Assembly (NCBI RefSeq): GCF_014202645.1
Contig: NZ_JACHHG010000017.1
Span: 1-47,932, forward strand
Reading direction: 5' to 3'
DNA length: 47,932 bases
Source of the DNA: Deinobacterium chartae
Lineage (GTDB): Bacteria; Deinococcota; Deinococci; Deinococcales; Deinococcaceae
Of this stretch, positions 32,841 to 44,343 are shown one piece after another. Within the stretch, counting starts at the first letter, position 1, and the number at the start of each line of letters is the position of its first letter. The translations under genes and the position numbers were made by a program. The notes below the pieces were generated by a model, which was not told where the DNA came from, did no database searches, and saw only the letters and a list, made by a program, of their open reading frames with translations.

Positions 32841-33775
32841 CAGTAGTATTGCTCCATTCGCTCGCGGTAGTACTCGTAAAGGTCGAACAGGTCCGGGGCC
32901 GCCTCGTACACCCGCAGGCCCTCACCGACCAGCTTGTTCATCGCCTCGGGCACCTGCGACTCTCCGCTGAGGTAGGCGATGGCGTAGGGCGTGCGGCTGT
33001 AGGCGCGGTTCACACCCGGCAGGCTCTGCAGGGCCGCCGCCGCGCGCGCCGCGTCGTCCACCCGGAAACGGTAGGCCGACTGGCGCGCGCGCAGGTCGAT
33101 CTGGTCCACCAGCTTACCCCCCGAGAGAATCCCCACGCTGTGCGCATACGAGGCGACTTCGCGCAGGTGGTGGGTGGAGAGCATCACCGCCGTACCCGCC
33201 GCTGCCATCGAGGAGATGATGCGGTGGATCAGACCGATGCCCAGCGGGTCAAGTCCGCTGGTGGGTTCGTCGAGGATCAAGATCTTGGGATCGGTCAGGA
33301 TCGCGGCCGCCACGCCCAGGCGCTGACGCTGGCCCAGCGAGTACTCGCGCACCGGCCGGTCCGCCATGCGGGTCAGCTCGAGCAGGGCCAGCACCTCGCG
33401 GATGCGGTCATCTCCGACCGGCTGGGTTCCCGGCGCCCCGGCCGCCAGGCGAGCGTGGGCCAGCAGGTTGTCGCGTCCGCTCAGGTGCGGATAGAAGGCT
33501 GCAGGAGCTTCTACCACCGCGCCCAGCTGAGCGCGGGCGGCCACCCCGCTGGTGTGCACGTTGCGGCCCATCAGGGCCACGCGGCCCGCAGTCGGGAAAG
33601 TCAGTCCGGTGATGGTGCGAATCAGGGTGGTCTTTCCGGCCCCGTTGGGGCCGGTCAGCGCGTACACCTCGCCCGGATGCACCTCGAGGTCGATGCCGTC
33701 GAGCACCACGTGGCGCCCGTAGCGTTTGCTGAGACCGCGCACGGTGATGGCGGCAGCGGACGGCGTCTGTGACAT
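32840..33775 (-). CDS. ABC transporter ATP-binding protein (ABC-2 exporter type)
   Basis: The 311-residue ATPase has Walker A GPNGAGKT, signature [10 protein letters not shown], Walker B ILILDEP and switch histidine STHH, then a C-terminal extension (about residues 230-311) as in the NatA/CcmA-like group. It powers the permease encoded next. A TAGGCT box ends eight bases before ATG 33775, so the operon message is probably leaderless. Both genes form one exporter operon. Confidence 0.9.
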   Translation of the reverse strand: MSQTPSAAAITVRGLSKRYGRHVVLDGIDLEVHPGEVYALTGPNGAGKTTLIRTITGLTFPTAGRVALMGRNVHTSGVAARAQLGAVVEAPAAFYPHLSGRDNLLAHARLAAGAPGTQPVGDDRIREVLALLELTRMADRPVREYSLGQRQRLGVAAAILTDPKILILDEPTSGLDPLGIGLIHRIISSMAAAGTAVMLSTHHLREVASYAHSVGILSGGKLVDQIDLRARQSAYRFRVDDAARAAAALQSLPGVNRAYSRTPYAIAYLSGESQVPEAMNKLVGEGLRVYEAAPDLFDLYEYYRERMEQYY

Positions 33776-33783
33776 ATCGGCTC

Positions 33784-33789
33784 AGCCTA
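33784..33789 (-). promoter_or_regulatory. -10 box of leaderless ABC-2 exporter operon
   Basis: Minus strand TAGGCT, eight bases before ATG 33775. Confidence 0.5.
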
Positions 33790-33859
33790 CCAGATCGCCT
33801 TCAGGGCTGTTTATGAAAAATTCATCCTGTTCGCAAGCTCTGCCCTGGAGGCACGAGCT

Positions 33860-34510
33860 TCAATCCAGCGGCGGGTAGGCCTGATGAAAGGTCTCGTGCG
33901 TGATGCGCTCGGCGTAGCGGCGCAGGAAGTCCACGGTAGACAGCGCCTGGGAGCGGTGCATCGAGATGGCGCGCAGCTTGGTGGCGATGTGGTGCGTGAC
34001 GTCACGCTCCACGGTGGGCGGCAGGTACGTCTCGAGCAGCGCGGGATCCTCGGGAGGAGTCCCTGCGTAATACCACAGCGTGCAGGGCTGCCCGGCACGG
34101 GCAAAGGCCTCGCGCACCACCCTCGAGGTGGCCACGTGGTCCGGGTGGCCGTTTGCGCCGTTGGGCGGGAAGGTCAGCACGATCTCGGGCCTCAGCTCCT
34201 CGAGGGCCGCGTGCACCAGCTGGGTGAGTTCCTCGGCGTCCACGTTCTTCAGGCCGCCGTCCGGGTAGGTGTACTGGCGGTGCAGTTGCACGCCCAGCAC
34301 CTCCAGGCAGCTCTGCAGTTCGCCGCCGGGTCCGGCGCGCAGCGCAGCCAGTTCCTCGGGATCGGCGGCGAGGCCCAGGGTGCGGCCCTTCTCGCCGCGC
34401 GTCAGGGTGATCAGGCCAACGGTGCGGCCTTCGGCCACGAAATCCAGGATGGTCCCGGCGGCTCCGTAGACCTCATCATCCGGGTGGGGTACGACGATCA
34501 GCAGTTTCAT
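33860..34510 (-). CDS. PIG-L/LmbE-family N-deacetylase, possibly BshB (bacillithiol synthesis)
   Basis: The 216-residue protein has the zinc motif PHPDDE near residue 9 and a later HPDH, plus GLITLTRGEKG. The family removes N-acetyl groups from GlcNAc-type substrates. In Deinococcus and Firmicutes the homolog BshB acts on GlcNAc-malate to make bacillithiol, which is the likeliest role here (inference; MshB-like or detoxifying functions are possible). ATG 34510 follows a TAAAGT box by seven bases. It is divergent from the prepilin peptidase gene. Confidence 0.85.
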   Translation of the reverse strand: MKLLIVVPHPDDEVYGAAGTILDFVAEGRTVGLITLTRGEKGRTLGLAADPEELAALRAGPGGELQSCLEVLGVQLHRQYTYPDGGLKNVDAEELTQLVHAALEELRPEIVLTFPPNGANGHPDHVATSRVVREAFARAGQPCTLWYYAGTPPEDPALLETYLPPTVERDVTHHIATKLRAISMHRSQALSTVDFLRRYAERITHETFHQAYPPLD

Positions 34511-34517
34511 GAGCGTT

Positions 34518-34523
34518 ACTTTA
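34518..34523 (-). promoter_or_regulatory. -10 box of leaderless PIG-L gene
   Basis: Minus strand TAAAGT, seven bases before ATG 34510. Confidence 0.55.
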
Positions 34524-34586
34524 ACCCGGGCGTACGACAATCATTGTGCCCCCAACTTTCTTACGCACCGCTTCTCATGCGGCGTT

Positions 34587-34592
34587 TAGAAT
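34587..34592 (+). promoter_or_regulatory. -10 box of leaderless prepilin peptidase gene
   Basis: TAGAAT ends seven bases before GTG 34600. Confidence 0.6.
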
Positions 34593-34599
34593 AAAGCGC

Positions 34600-35796
34600 G
34601 TGAACCCCCTCGAGTACCCGCAGTGGGCCTTCGTCACCGTCGCCGTGATCTTGGGTGCCCTGATCGGCTCTTTTTCCAACGTCCTGATTCACCGCATCCC
34701 GCGCCGTGAGTCGGTGGCGTTCCCGCCCTCGCACTGCCCGCACTGTCAGCACCGCCTGGGTCCGGCCGACCTAGTGCCGGTGCTGTCGTGGCTGTTCCTG
34801 CGCGGCCGCTGCCGCTACTGCGCCCACCCGATCTCGCCGCGCTACCCCGTGGTCGAGCTGATCTCGGCCACCGGCTACGGCCTGATCGCCGCGGCTTTCC
34901 CGCCCGCTACGGCCGGACTCGGCTTTTTAGGCCTGTGGGTGCTGTTCACACTGCTGCTGGTCGGAAGTGCGATCGACCTCGATATCCAGCAACTTCCCGA
35001 CGAACTGACCCTGCCCGGCGTCCTGCTCGGCCTGCTGTTCGCAGTCGTCAACGCCCTCAGCGGCGGCGCGGCGGGCCTGCCTACCCTCGAGGAAGCGGTC
35101 AAGGGTGCGCTGATCGGCGCGGGCGTGCTGGTGCTCATCGGCAACTACGGCTCGTGGGTGCTGCGCCGCTTCCGCGAACCGCGCTTCCCGGACCACCCGA
35201 TCGGCTACATGCAGATCTCGCTGGCCGGGCTGGTCGGAGCCTGGAGCGGCGGTCTGGCCGGAGCCGGAGCCAGCGAAACCGCCTCGCTGCTGACCGCTGT
35301 GGCCGTCGGCTCGGCCGCCGCGCTGGTATCGGCCGGACTCAACGTGGCCCTGCGGCGGGTGCTGCGCATTCCCGACGCCCTGACGCTGGGCGGCCTGTTG
35401 CTGTCGCTGGTGCTGGGCGTGTACGGCTTCGGACCCGGCCTGATCCTGATGCTGCAAGGCGGCCTCGCCGCGGCCGGAGCGGCCAGCTTGATCGCCGCCT
35501 TCTACTGGTGGATTCGCGGTGTGCCCGACGCGGACGACTCGGAGGACTACGATCCGATCGCCATGGGCTTCGGTGACGTCAAGCTGGTCGCCCTGATCGG
35601 CGCTTTCCTGGGTTGGGAGAAGCTGCTGGTCGCCCTGGCCGTCGCGGTGGCGCTGGGCGCACTGCTGGGCCTGGTGGTGCGACTGCTGCACGGACAACGG
35701 CAGATTCCCTTCGGCCCTTACCTCGCCGGGGGTGCGCTGATCGCGCTGTTTTACGGGGAGCAGATCATCCGGGCATACCTGGGGTACCTGGGTTAG
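34600..35796 (+). CDS. prepilin peptidase / type 4 prepilin N-methyltransferase (PilD-like)
   Basis: The protein has the PilD N-terminal domain with two CXXC zinc pairs (SHCPHCQ and GRCRYCAHP), the first aspartate in GSAIDLDIQQLPD and the second in MGFGDVKL. It cleaves prepilin leaders and methylates the new N-terminus at the inner membrane. Its 398 residues exceed the usual 250 to 290: about 100 to 120 extra hydrophobic residues lie between the two catalytic aspartates. The start is GTG, leaderless (TAGAAT seven bases upstream). The host thus has a type IV pilus or competence system elsewhere. Confidence 0.9.
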   Translation: MNPLEYPQWAFVTVAVILGALIGSFSNVLIHRIPRRESVAFPPSHCPHCQHRLGPADLVPVLSWLFLRGRCRYCAHPISPRYPVVELISATGYGLIAAAFPPATAGLGFLGLWVLFTLLLVGSAIDLDIQQLPDELTLPGVLLGLLFAVVNALSGGAAGLPTLEEAVKGALIGAGVLVLIGNYGSWVLRRFREPRFPDHPIGYMQISLAGLVGAWSGGLAGAGASETASLLTAVAVGSAAALVSAGLNVALRRVLRIPDALTLGGLLLSLVLGVYGFGPGLILMLQGGLAAAGAASLIAAFYWWIRGVPDADDSEDYDPIAMGFGDVKLVALIGAFLGWEKLLVALAVAVALGALLGLVVRLLHGQRQIPFGPYLAGGALIALFYGEQIIRAYLGYLG

Positions 35797-35896
35797 GTTC
35801 ACCGACTTCCTGCCCGCTTCAACGTGGCCGCGAACCGGCCACGTTTTCGTTATGGGATCGCGGTCATCTGACCCGACCCGGAGCCGGGGGCTCGCC

Positions 35897-35902
35897 TAAA
35901 CT
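35897..35902 (+). promoter_or_regulatory. -10 box of leaderless TPR-like gene
   Basis: TAAACT ends eight bases before ATG 35911. Confidence 0.5.
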
Positions 35903-35910
35903 GTTCGCAC

Positions 35911-36981
35911 ATGCAAAACACCGCCGCCTCCGATCCGTCGCCGGCCGCCGTCCCGCCACCTCCCTCAACGTCTCCCCAGCCGCTTCGGATTCCCTCGAGG
36001 CTCGAGATGTACGGTCATCTCAGGCGCCGCAACTACGCCGAGGTCGAGCAGATCCTGTCCGGACTGCAGCAGGCCTACGCGCAGGGCCACCTGACCGAGC
36101 GGCAGCTGTCCGACGCTTTTTTGGTCTCGAACGACTACCGCGCCGACCTGACCCCGCACCTCACCGAGCTGGCCCGCCGCTTCCCCGAGTCTTACACGGC
36201 CTGTTTTGCGCTCGGAAACCACCACCTCGCGGCGGCGTACACGTACCGCACTTACCGACGTGCCCACGACATTCCCGAGCGCAACCGCGCCCACATGCAC
36301 CGGCATACCGAGCTGGCCTGGACGCACCTGCAACGGGCCACCGAGCTCAGCGCACAGCCCACCCTGGCCAGCGCCAAACTGCTGAGCATCCTGACGCTGG
36401 GCGGCGAAGTGGAACAGGCCTGGGACCTCTACTACCGCGCCCTGCCCAGCAGCCCCCGCTCGCTTCTGCTCCGCCGCACCATGCTCTACGCCCTGCGCGC
36501 CGAGTGGGGCGGCAGCCTCGAGGAGATGACCGCCTTCGTCAACCGGGCCGAGCACGCCAGCCTCGCGGAAAGCGAACGCCAGTACCTGCACGCGACCGAG
36601 CGGCACCTCAGGGCCCATCACCTGCTGCATTTCCAGGAGCAGCCCCTCGAGGCCCGCGCCCTGTTCGAGGAGAGCTTGCGCATTCAGCCGGTTGCCGGGG
36701 CTCACCTGGGGCTGGCTAGGGTCGCCGAGCAACAGGAGAACCCCGCCGGGGCGGGATACCATTACGAGCAGGCCCTGCAACTGGAGCCGGAAAACTTCTT
36801 CTGCCAGGCTCAACTGGCCTTTCACCGTTTACGTCAGGGCCAGCAGGTACGTGCGTCGTACCGCATGTTCATGCACGCGGTAGCCTGGGGTGAGCCCTGG
36901 GCCAGGGACGTGCATGCCCACCTGGGGTGGCAGTCGTGGCTGACCCTGCTTGCCATAAGGGTGTTCGCTGCCCGGAAATGA
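35911..36981 (+). CDS. TPR-like (DUF4034-type) helical-repeat protein
   Basis: The 356-residue protein has a proline-rich N-terminus (residues 9-27) and then helical pairs with TPR-like spacing: a LASAKLLSILTLGGEVEQAWDLYYRALPSS unit and a C-terminal HLGLARVAEQQENPAGAGYHYEQALQLEP. Middle parts resemble DUF4034 proteins. It lacks a signal peptide, so it is probably cytoplasmic and acts in protein binding; the partner is unknown. Its start is leaderless. It converges on mdh, with a long hairpin between. Confidence 0.7.
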   Translation: MQNTAASDPSPAAVPPPPSTSPQPLRIPSRLEMYGHLRRRNYAEVEQILSGLQQAYAQGHLTERQLSDAFLVSNDYRADLTPHLTELARRFPESYTACFALGNHHLAAAYTYRTYRRAHDIPERNRAHMHRHTELAWTHLQRATELSAQPTLASAKLLSILTLGGEVEQAWDLYYRALPSSPRSLLLRRTMLYALRAEWGGSLEEMTAFVNRAEHASLAESERQYLHATERHLRAHHLLHFQEQPLEARALFEESLRIQPVAGAHLGLARVAEQQENPAGAGYHYEQALQLEPENFFCQAQLAFHRLRQGQQVRASYRMFMHAVAWGEPWARDVHAHLGWQSWLTLLAIRVFAARK

Positions 36982-36985
36982 AACG

Positions 36986-37029
36986 GGCGGAGGGGAGCAA
37001 AAACCCGTGGGTTTTTGCTCCCCTCCGCC
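36986..37029. terminator. long hairpin between convergent TPR-like gene and mdh
   Basis: About 20 bases (36986-37005) pair perfectly with the following 20 bases (37010-37029) around a four-base loop, with A5/T5 in the stem. It can act from both directions. Confidence 0.7.
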
Positions 37030-37036
37030 TGCGGCC

Positions 37037-38079
<1,043 letters not shown>

Positions 38080-38267
38080 GAGAAACGATTCGCTACGTCC
38101 GGAGCAGCCCGCGCAATGTGCAGGCACGGCCCCGAAGGGGGCGGCGGCAAAGCTCGGGTAGCCCGGAAGGTCGTTCACCACCCCAGATGCTAACCCGAGC
38201 ACGCGCTCCTGGGCAAACGGCCTGCGGGCCGCAGGCCGCACCGAACTGTCACCTCGAGGGAAACAGC

Positions 38268-38299
38268 AAAAAGCAGGGGCGGCTTTATGCCGCCCCTGC
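38268..38299 (-). terminator. rho-independent terminator after rplS
   Basis: Minus strand GCAGGGGCGGC pairs with GCCGCCCCTGC across ATAAA, followed by TTTTT (38268-38272). Confidence 0.9.
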
Positions 38300-38313
38300 C
38301 GTTCGAAGGAGAC

Positions 38314-38721
38314 TTACTGCTCGCCACCCTTGTTGGCAGCGGCCTTCATCATGCGGCCACGGTCGGCCTTGATGCGGGCAGCCTTGCCGCGCAGACCGCG
38401 CAGGTAGTACAGCTTGGCGCGGCGCACGCGACCGCGCTCGATCACGGTCACCTTGCTGATGATGGGGCTGTTGAAGGGGAAGACGCGCTCAACGCCCTCG
38501 CCGAAGCTGATCTTGCGGACCGTGAAGCTCTTGCCCACGCCAGCGTTGTTCACGGCGATGACCACGCCCTCGAAGGCCTGCACGCGGGTGCGGTTGCCTT
38601 CGGTGACCTTGGTGTCCACACGGACGGTGTCGCCCGGCTGGAAGTCGGGAATATCGCTGCGGATCTGGGCCTGCGTCACGCTGCGCAGGATGCTGCCACG
38701 GTTGATCTTGATGTTCGACAT
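38314..38721 (-). CDS. rplS: 50S ribosomal protein L19
   Basis: The 135-residue protein matches L19: [45 protein letters not shown] and [18 protein letters not shown]. It sits at the interface of the two ribosomal subunits. AAGGAGAAAAC before ATG is a normal ribosome binding site, unlike the many leaderless genes around. A leader of about 110 bases with two hairpins lies upstream of it, and a strong terminator follows. It is transcribed alone here, without the usual trmD and rimM neighbours visible. Confidence 0.97.
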   Translation of the reverse strand: MSNIKINRGSILRSVTQAQIRSDIPDFQPGDTVRVDTKVTEGNRTRVQAFEGVVIAVNNAGVGKSFTVRKISFGEGVERVFPFNSPIISKVTVIERGRVRRAKLYYLRGLRGKAARIKADRGRMMKAAANKGGEQ

Positions 38722-38844
38722 GTTTTCTCCTTCGCGAAAGGCGGACCGCCGCGTCGGTCAGGGCACCGGGGTGCTGTCCGGTCCGTCGGCGTTCACTTTC
38801 ACTTCACGCGCGGCCCTTGGGCCGCGGCACGTCTCTCGAGTATA
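38722..38844 (-). promoter_or_regulatory. promoter and structured leader of rplS
   Basis: Minus strand TATACT (38839-38844) sets a start near 38832. The 110-base leader has a GCGGCCC/GGGCCGC hairpin (38810-38825) and a larger stem in which GGACCG (38779-38784 on the minus strand) pairs with CGGTCC (38743-38748), enclosing GCACC/GGTGC. The layout suits autoregulation by L19, as in known r-protein leaders (inference). Confidence 0.45.
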
Positions 38845-38875
38845 TCCTCTCCCGCTTTCCCGGGCAAGCGCGGGC

Positions 38876-40837
<1,962 letters not shown>

Positions 40838-40840
40838 GCG

Positions 40841-40886
40841 CTGCAAAGTAGCGGCAGAACCTTTTGGTTCTGCCGCTACTTTGCAG
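40841..40886. terminator. 21-bp perfect hairpin between lipA and the convergent operon
   Basis: Bases 40841-40861 pair perfectly with 40866-40886 around a TTTT loop. It serves both lipA and the convergent gene, whose stop is at 40895. Confidence 0.8.
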
Positions 40887-40894
40887 GCAAACGG

Positions 40895-41578
40895 TCAGAG
40901 CTGCGGTAACAGGCGGCGGCGGTCCAGCGGCGCCTCGGTCAGCGTGCGCGCCTCCAGCGCCGAGAGCAGCTCGAGCAGCACACCGTCGTACTGCGGGTTG
41001 CTCCACGCGGGCGACTGCACGATCAAGACGCCTGCGACGTCGCCCGGCAGCGGAGTTCCCCGCTCGAGGCTGACCCGCTCGCGCCAGGGGGCCTGCACGG
41101 CCGCGCGGATCTCCTGTTCGGTGCGCTCGAGGTCGAAGCCCTCGGCCACCCGCACCCTCGCGTGCCACTCGGGGTACACGCAGGTGTAGCGTGCCACCCG
41201 GCCCGCCGCCAGGGCCAGCCCGGCCCAGTTGCCCGGGCGCAGCCGCGCGGGGTCACCGCTCGAGCTGTACAGGTCGTGGTGCGAATCGAGGTTGATCACC
41301 TCGAGGTGCTCGCCGTAGCCTGCCAGCCAGGCCCAGGCGGCGTCGTGGCTGAGCGCGGCGTGCACCGGCAGGCCCCGGTAGCGCAGCAGTTCGCGCGGGT
41401 CGCCGTGCAGCGGAAAGTCCGCCTGCAGGGCGCGTGGGTCCCCGCCGCGCCGGGCCAGCAGGTCAGCCCAACGCGCCACGCGGTGGTAGTCACGGTCCGG
41501 TGAGCCCCACAGCGGGCTGTCGAACACCTGCTCGGCGCTGCCCGCGTAGTAGTCCCAGTCGACCGAAAGCAGCCGCAC
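40895..41578 (-). CDS. arginase-fold-like protein of unknown function
   Basis: The 227-residue protein has VDWDYY at the start, ALSHDAAW, and [11 protein letters not shown] in the middle, a spacing that recalls metal-binding motifs of the arginase/deacetylase fold and of UPF0489. The homology is only suggested by these motifs. It begins at GTG 41578, two bases after the stop of the histidine kinase gene, so it is translated with the two-component system. That link suggests a regulated function, but the substrate is unknown. Confidence 0.6.
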   Translation of the reverse strand: MRLLSVDWDYYAGSAEQVFDSPLWGSPDRDYHRVARWADLLARRGGDPRALQADFPLHGDPRELLRYRGLPVHAALSHDAAWAWLAGYGEHLEVINLDSHHDLYSSSGDPARLRPGNWAGLALAAGRVARYTCVYPEWHARVRVAEGFDLERTEQEIRAAVQAPWRERVSLERGTPLPGDVAGVLIVQSPAWSNPQYDGVLLELLSALEARTLTEAPLDRRRLLPQL

Positions 41579-41580
41579 GC

Positions 41581-42936
41581 TCAGAGGGCCGCCTCCTCCT
41601 CGAGGTCCTCGTCTTCCTCTTCGGCCTGGATGGGCAGCACCAGCGTGAACTCGGCGCCGCCGTCGGGGTGGTTGCGAGCGCGAATCTCACCGCCGTGCAG
41701 CGCCATGATCTGGCTGGCCACGCTCAGCCCGAGCCCCGAGGAGTTCGAGCGCGAGTAGAAGGCCTCGAAGATCTGGGTCTCGGCGCCCTCGGGCAATCCG
41801 GGGCCCGAGTCACGCACGATGAAGCACAGCTGGTGCTCGCTGCGCTCGAGGTTCACGTTGACCCAGCCCAGCTGACCCGCCGCGCGGCGGGCGTTGGCGG
41901 CCACGTTGCGCAGGGCCTGTACCAGACGGTCCGGGTCGCACAGCACGAAGATGTCCCAGTCGCCCGAAAAGGTCAGGTTCTCGACCAGGCGGGCGAGGCG
42001 GTCTTGCAGGGTACGGGCCGAGATGTAGTGCCACACCAGCGTCAGGTCCGAGCGCCCACGGGCGAGCTGCATCAGGTCCTGCGACACGAACTGCAGCTCG
42101 GAGGCGACCTTGATGGCCTGCTCGAGCTCCCTCGAGGGCGCGTGCAGACGGGCGCGCTGCAAGTAGCCCTGCAGCGAGGTCAGCGGCGCGCCGAGTTCGT
42201 GCGCGGTCTGACCGATAAACTTCTTCTCGAAGGCCTGCTGGGTCCAGATGCGCTCGAGCAGACGGTTGATGGCGGCCACCAACCGGTACACCTCGTCGCG
42301 CCGGGGCGGCAGCGGGATCAGCGAGGTGTCGGTGGCCTCGAGGGCGTCCGCGCTGCGCGCCGCGCTCTCGAGGCCGGCCAGCGCGCGGCGTCCGACCACC
42401 AGACCGACCAGCAGGGTCAAGATGGCCGATACCACCGCACCCACCGAGAGCAGGCCCAACGCGGTCGATCGCGCAGCGCTCACCGAGTCGTCCGGGAGCC
42501 CCACCCAGATGCGCCCTCCGCCCAGATCGTAGGCCCGCGCGACCGCGCGCACGCTTACCCCGTCCAGCATGACGCGGCCCAGCGGCAGCGCCGGACGCCC
42601 CTCGAGGATCGGGGAGGACGTGACCAGCACCCGGCCCTGCGCGTCGGTGATCTGAATCAAAGCGCCGCTGGGAACGCGCGGGTTCTGATTGAGCGCGAGT
42701 GCCGGGTTGTTCCAGTTAAAGGCGATCACGTCTGCTTGCTCGTTCAGCCGGGTCACGAACTGCCGCTCGAAGGCACCCAGCAGCAGGTAACTGGTGAGCG
42801 CCCCGAACATCACCACCAGCACCACCGACAGCGAGGTATAGATCAAAGCCAGCCGCAGGCGCAGGCTCATGTTGCGCCAGCGTTTGGGACGGCGCAACTC
42901 GGCGGGATGGGCTTGCGTGCGGGATCGCTCGGCCAT
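41581..42936 (-). CDS. HisKA-type sensor histidine kinase
   Basis: The 451-residue kinase has two membrane segments (about residues 28-54 and 159-182) flanking a 100-residue extracytoplasmic domain, a HAMP-like linker, the phospho-acceptor His246 ([10 protein letters not shown]), and a GHKL ATPase with [11 protein letters not shown] (N box), RDSGPGL (G1) and GLGLSVA (G2). Its C-terminus is a run of acidic residues (about 12 of 15). It pairs with the OmpR-type regulator just upstream, 14 bases away, and is coupled to the arginase-fold-like gene downstream. Confidence 0.93.
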   Translation of the reverse strand: MAERSRTQAHPAELRRPKRWRNMSLRLRLALIYTSLSVVLVVMFGALTSYLLLGAFERQFVTRLNEQADVIAFNWNNPALALNQNPRVPSGALIQITDAQGRVLVTSSPILEGRPALPLGRVMLDGVSVRAVARAYDLGGGRIWVGLPDDSVSAARSTALGLLSVGAVVSAILTLLVGLVVGRRALAGLESAARSADALEATDTSLIPLPPRRDEVYRLVAAINRLLERIWTQQAFEKKFIGQTAHELGAPLTSLQGYLQRARLHAPSRELEQAIKVASELQFVSQDLMQLARGRSDLTLVWHYISARTLQDRLARLVENLTFSGDWDIFVLCDPDRLVQALRNVAANARRAAGQLGWVNVNLERSEHQLCFIVRDSGPGLPEGAETQIFEAFYSRSNSSGLGLSVASQIMALHGGEIRARNHPDGGAEFTLVLPIQAEEEDEDLEEEAAL

Positions 42937-42950
42937 GGCGGAAGGCCGCT

Positions 42951-43616
42951 TCAGGCCGGCAGGGTGTAGCCCACGCCGCGGATGGTACGGATGTTGATCG
43001 GGCTGCCCACCTCGCGCAGTTTCTTACGCAGCTGCGAGATGCGCACCTCGATCGAATTCGACTGCGGCGTCTCCCAGCCGTACAGATGCACCTCGAGGTC
43101 CGAGCGCGAGAACACCCGGCCGGGGGTGCGCATCATCACCTCGAGGATGCGGGCCTCGTGCTCGGTAAGCTGCTCCTGGCGGCCCTGCACCGTGACGGTC
43201 AGCGAGGAGAGGTTAAGCTGGGTGTCATGGTAGTTGAGGACCTGCCGCTCCCCGGCCGAGGTGCGGCGCAGCAGCGCCTTGACCCGCGCGTCGAGCTCGT
43301 CGAGCGAGAAGGGCTTGACCAGATAGTCGTCCGCCCCGGCGTTGAGGCCCTCGACCCGCTCCTGAATGGCACCGCGCGCGGTGATCATCAGCACCGGAAC
43401 GGTGGCGTACGAACGCAGGCGGGCCATGAACTCGAGGCCGTCGCCGTCGGGCAGGTTCAAGTCGAGCAGGATCAGTTGTGGCAGACGCTCGCCGAGCAGT
43501 TGCTCGGCCTGCTGGATGTTCAGCGCGCTCACCACCTCGTAGCGCTCGGAGAGGTGTTCGCGCAGCAATGCGTTGAGCTGCGGGTCGTCCTCGAGGATCA
43601 CGATGTAGGGAAGCAT
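42951..43616 (-). CDS. OmpR/PhoB-family response regulator
   Basis: The 221-residue regulator has a receiver domain with the acidic pair Asp10-Asp11, phospho-acceptor Asp52 ([11 protein letters not shown]), and Lys in VKPFS, then a winged-helix DNA-binding domain (EARILEVMM... RKKLREVG... [10 protein letters not shown]). Its kinase is the next gene. The start has a TAAGGT box six bases upstream; the AAGG in it can also be read as a weak ribosome binding site, so leaderless and leadered translation are both possible. Confidence 0.93.
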   Translation of the reverse strand: MLPYIVILEDDPQLNALLREHLSERYEVVSALNIQQAEQLLGERLPQLILLDLNLPDGDGLEFMARLRSYATVPVLMITARGAIQERVEGLNAGADDYLVKPFSLDELDARVKALLRRTSAGERQVLNYHDTQLNLSSLTVTVQGRQEQLTEHEARILEVMMRTPGRVFSRSDLEVHLYGWETPQSNSIEVRISQLRKKLREVGSPINIRTIRGVGYTLPA

Positions 43617-43622
43617 GGTCTC

Positions 43623-43628
43623 ACCTTA
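43623..43628 (-). promoter_or_regulatory. -10 box before the OmpR-type regulator
   Basis: Minus strand TAAGGT ends six bases before ATG 43616. Confidence 0.45.
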
Positions 43629-43710
43629 GCGGATGAATGCGGTCGGAAGCGCCGGGTCACCGCGAGCCCCGGATGCATGTACAGGCGGCCACCCGCAAAC
43701 GGCGGCGATG

Positions 43711-44076
43711 TCACCGCTTCTGCTTGTCTTTGTCTTTTTTGGTCGGCGTGGCGCGCTGGCTGCCACCGACCCGGGTGACCTGCAGCGTCCAGCCCTGCGA
43801 CTGCGCGTAGCGTGCCAGGCTCATGTTGCCCTGCGGGAAGTTGAAGTTGAGGTTGCCGTCCGACAAGGTGCCTTTAAGCACCTGCGTGCCTCCACCGTCG
43901 AGCACGAACGATCCGGCCACACTGCCCGCGTTGTCTTCGACCAGTTGCAGCCGCAAGACGTTCCCCTCGAGCGCGGCGTAACCCAGTACGCGCTCGAGCG
44001 AAGGGTCGAAAACAGTGAGTTGGAAGGCTGCCGCGTGTGCCATCCACATCAGCAGGGCCGTAACCCAAAACTTCAT
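43711..44076 (-). CDS. small secreted protein of unknown function
   Basis: The 121-residue product has a signal peptide (FWVTALLMWMAHAAA), a beta-rich middle and a lysine-rich C-terminus (TKKDKDKQKR). I recognise no family. AAGGAGAGG precedes the ATG by about 9 bases. It is followed, on the same strand, by the two-component operon 95 bases later and may belong to the same region of function, though I see no evidence of co-transcription. Confidence 0.65.
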   Translation of the reverse strand: MKFWVTALLMWMAHAAAFQLTVFDPSLERVLGYAALEGNVLRLQLVEDNAGSVAGSFVLDGGGTQVLKGTLSDGNLNFNFPQGNMSLARYAQSQGWTLQVTRVGGSQRATPTKKDKDKQKR

Positions 44077-44284
44077 CGAAGCTACCTCTCCTTCATTATA
44101 AACGGATCCCGGGGTTCAGCGCAGGGCATCCGTAAACATCCATCATGGTCGTCGGGTACAGCACGTACCCTGCCTTATGTCCGTCTGCGTCACGGCCACA
44201 GCAAGCGGGTACTCCGCGTCGCCACAGCAGCGCGAGCAGGCAGGTTCATTATGCGGACGAAAACTGATGCATCCCTGATGTCGT

Positions 44285-44311
44285 GGGGCCGTATCCCTAA
44301 GATACGGCCCC
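44285..44311. terminator. 11-bp hairpin downstream of rimO
   Basis: GGGGCCGTATC (44285-44295) pairs with GATACGGCCCC (44301-44311). It has no strong T-run, so it may be a transcript-end or stability hairpin. It lies 32 bases past the rimO stop. The 44077-44284 interval otherwise holds only a short GGGTAC/GTACCC dyad near 44155-44171. Confidence 0.45.
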
Positions 44312-44343
44312 ATCCTTGCTGAACTTTAAAGCTCCCCCAAAAC

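Noticed and set aside
41434-42969. 511-residue ORF antisense to the histidine kinase
   Set aside because: It is a shadow; the kinase on the other strand has all its motifs.
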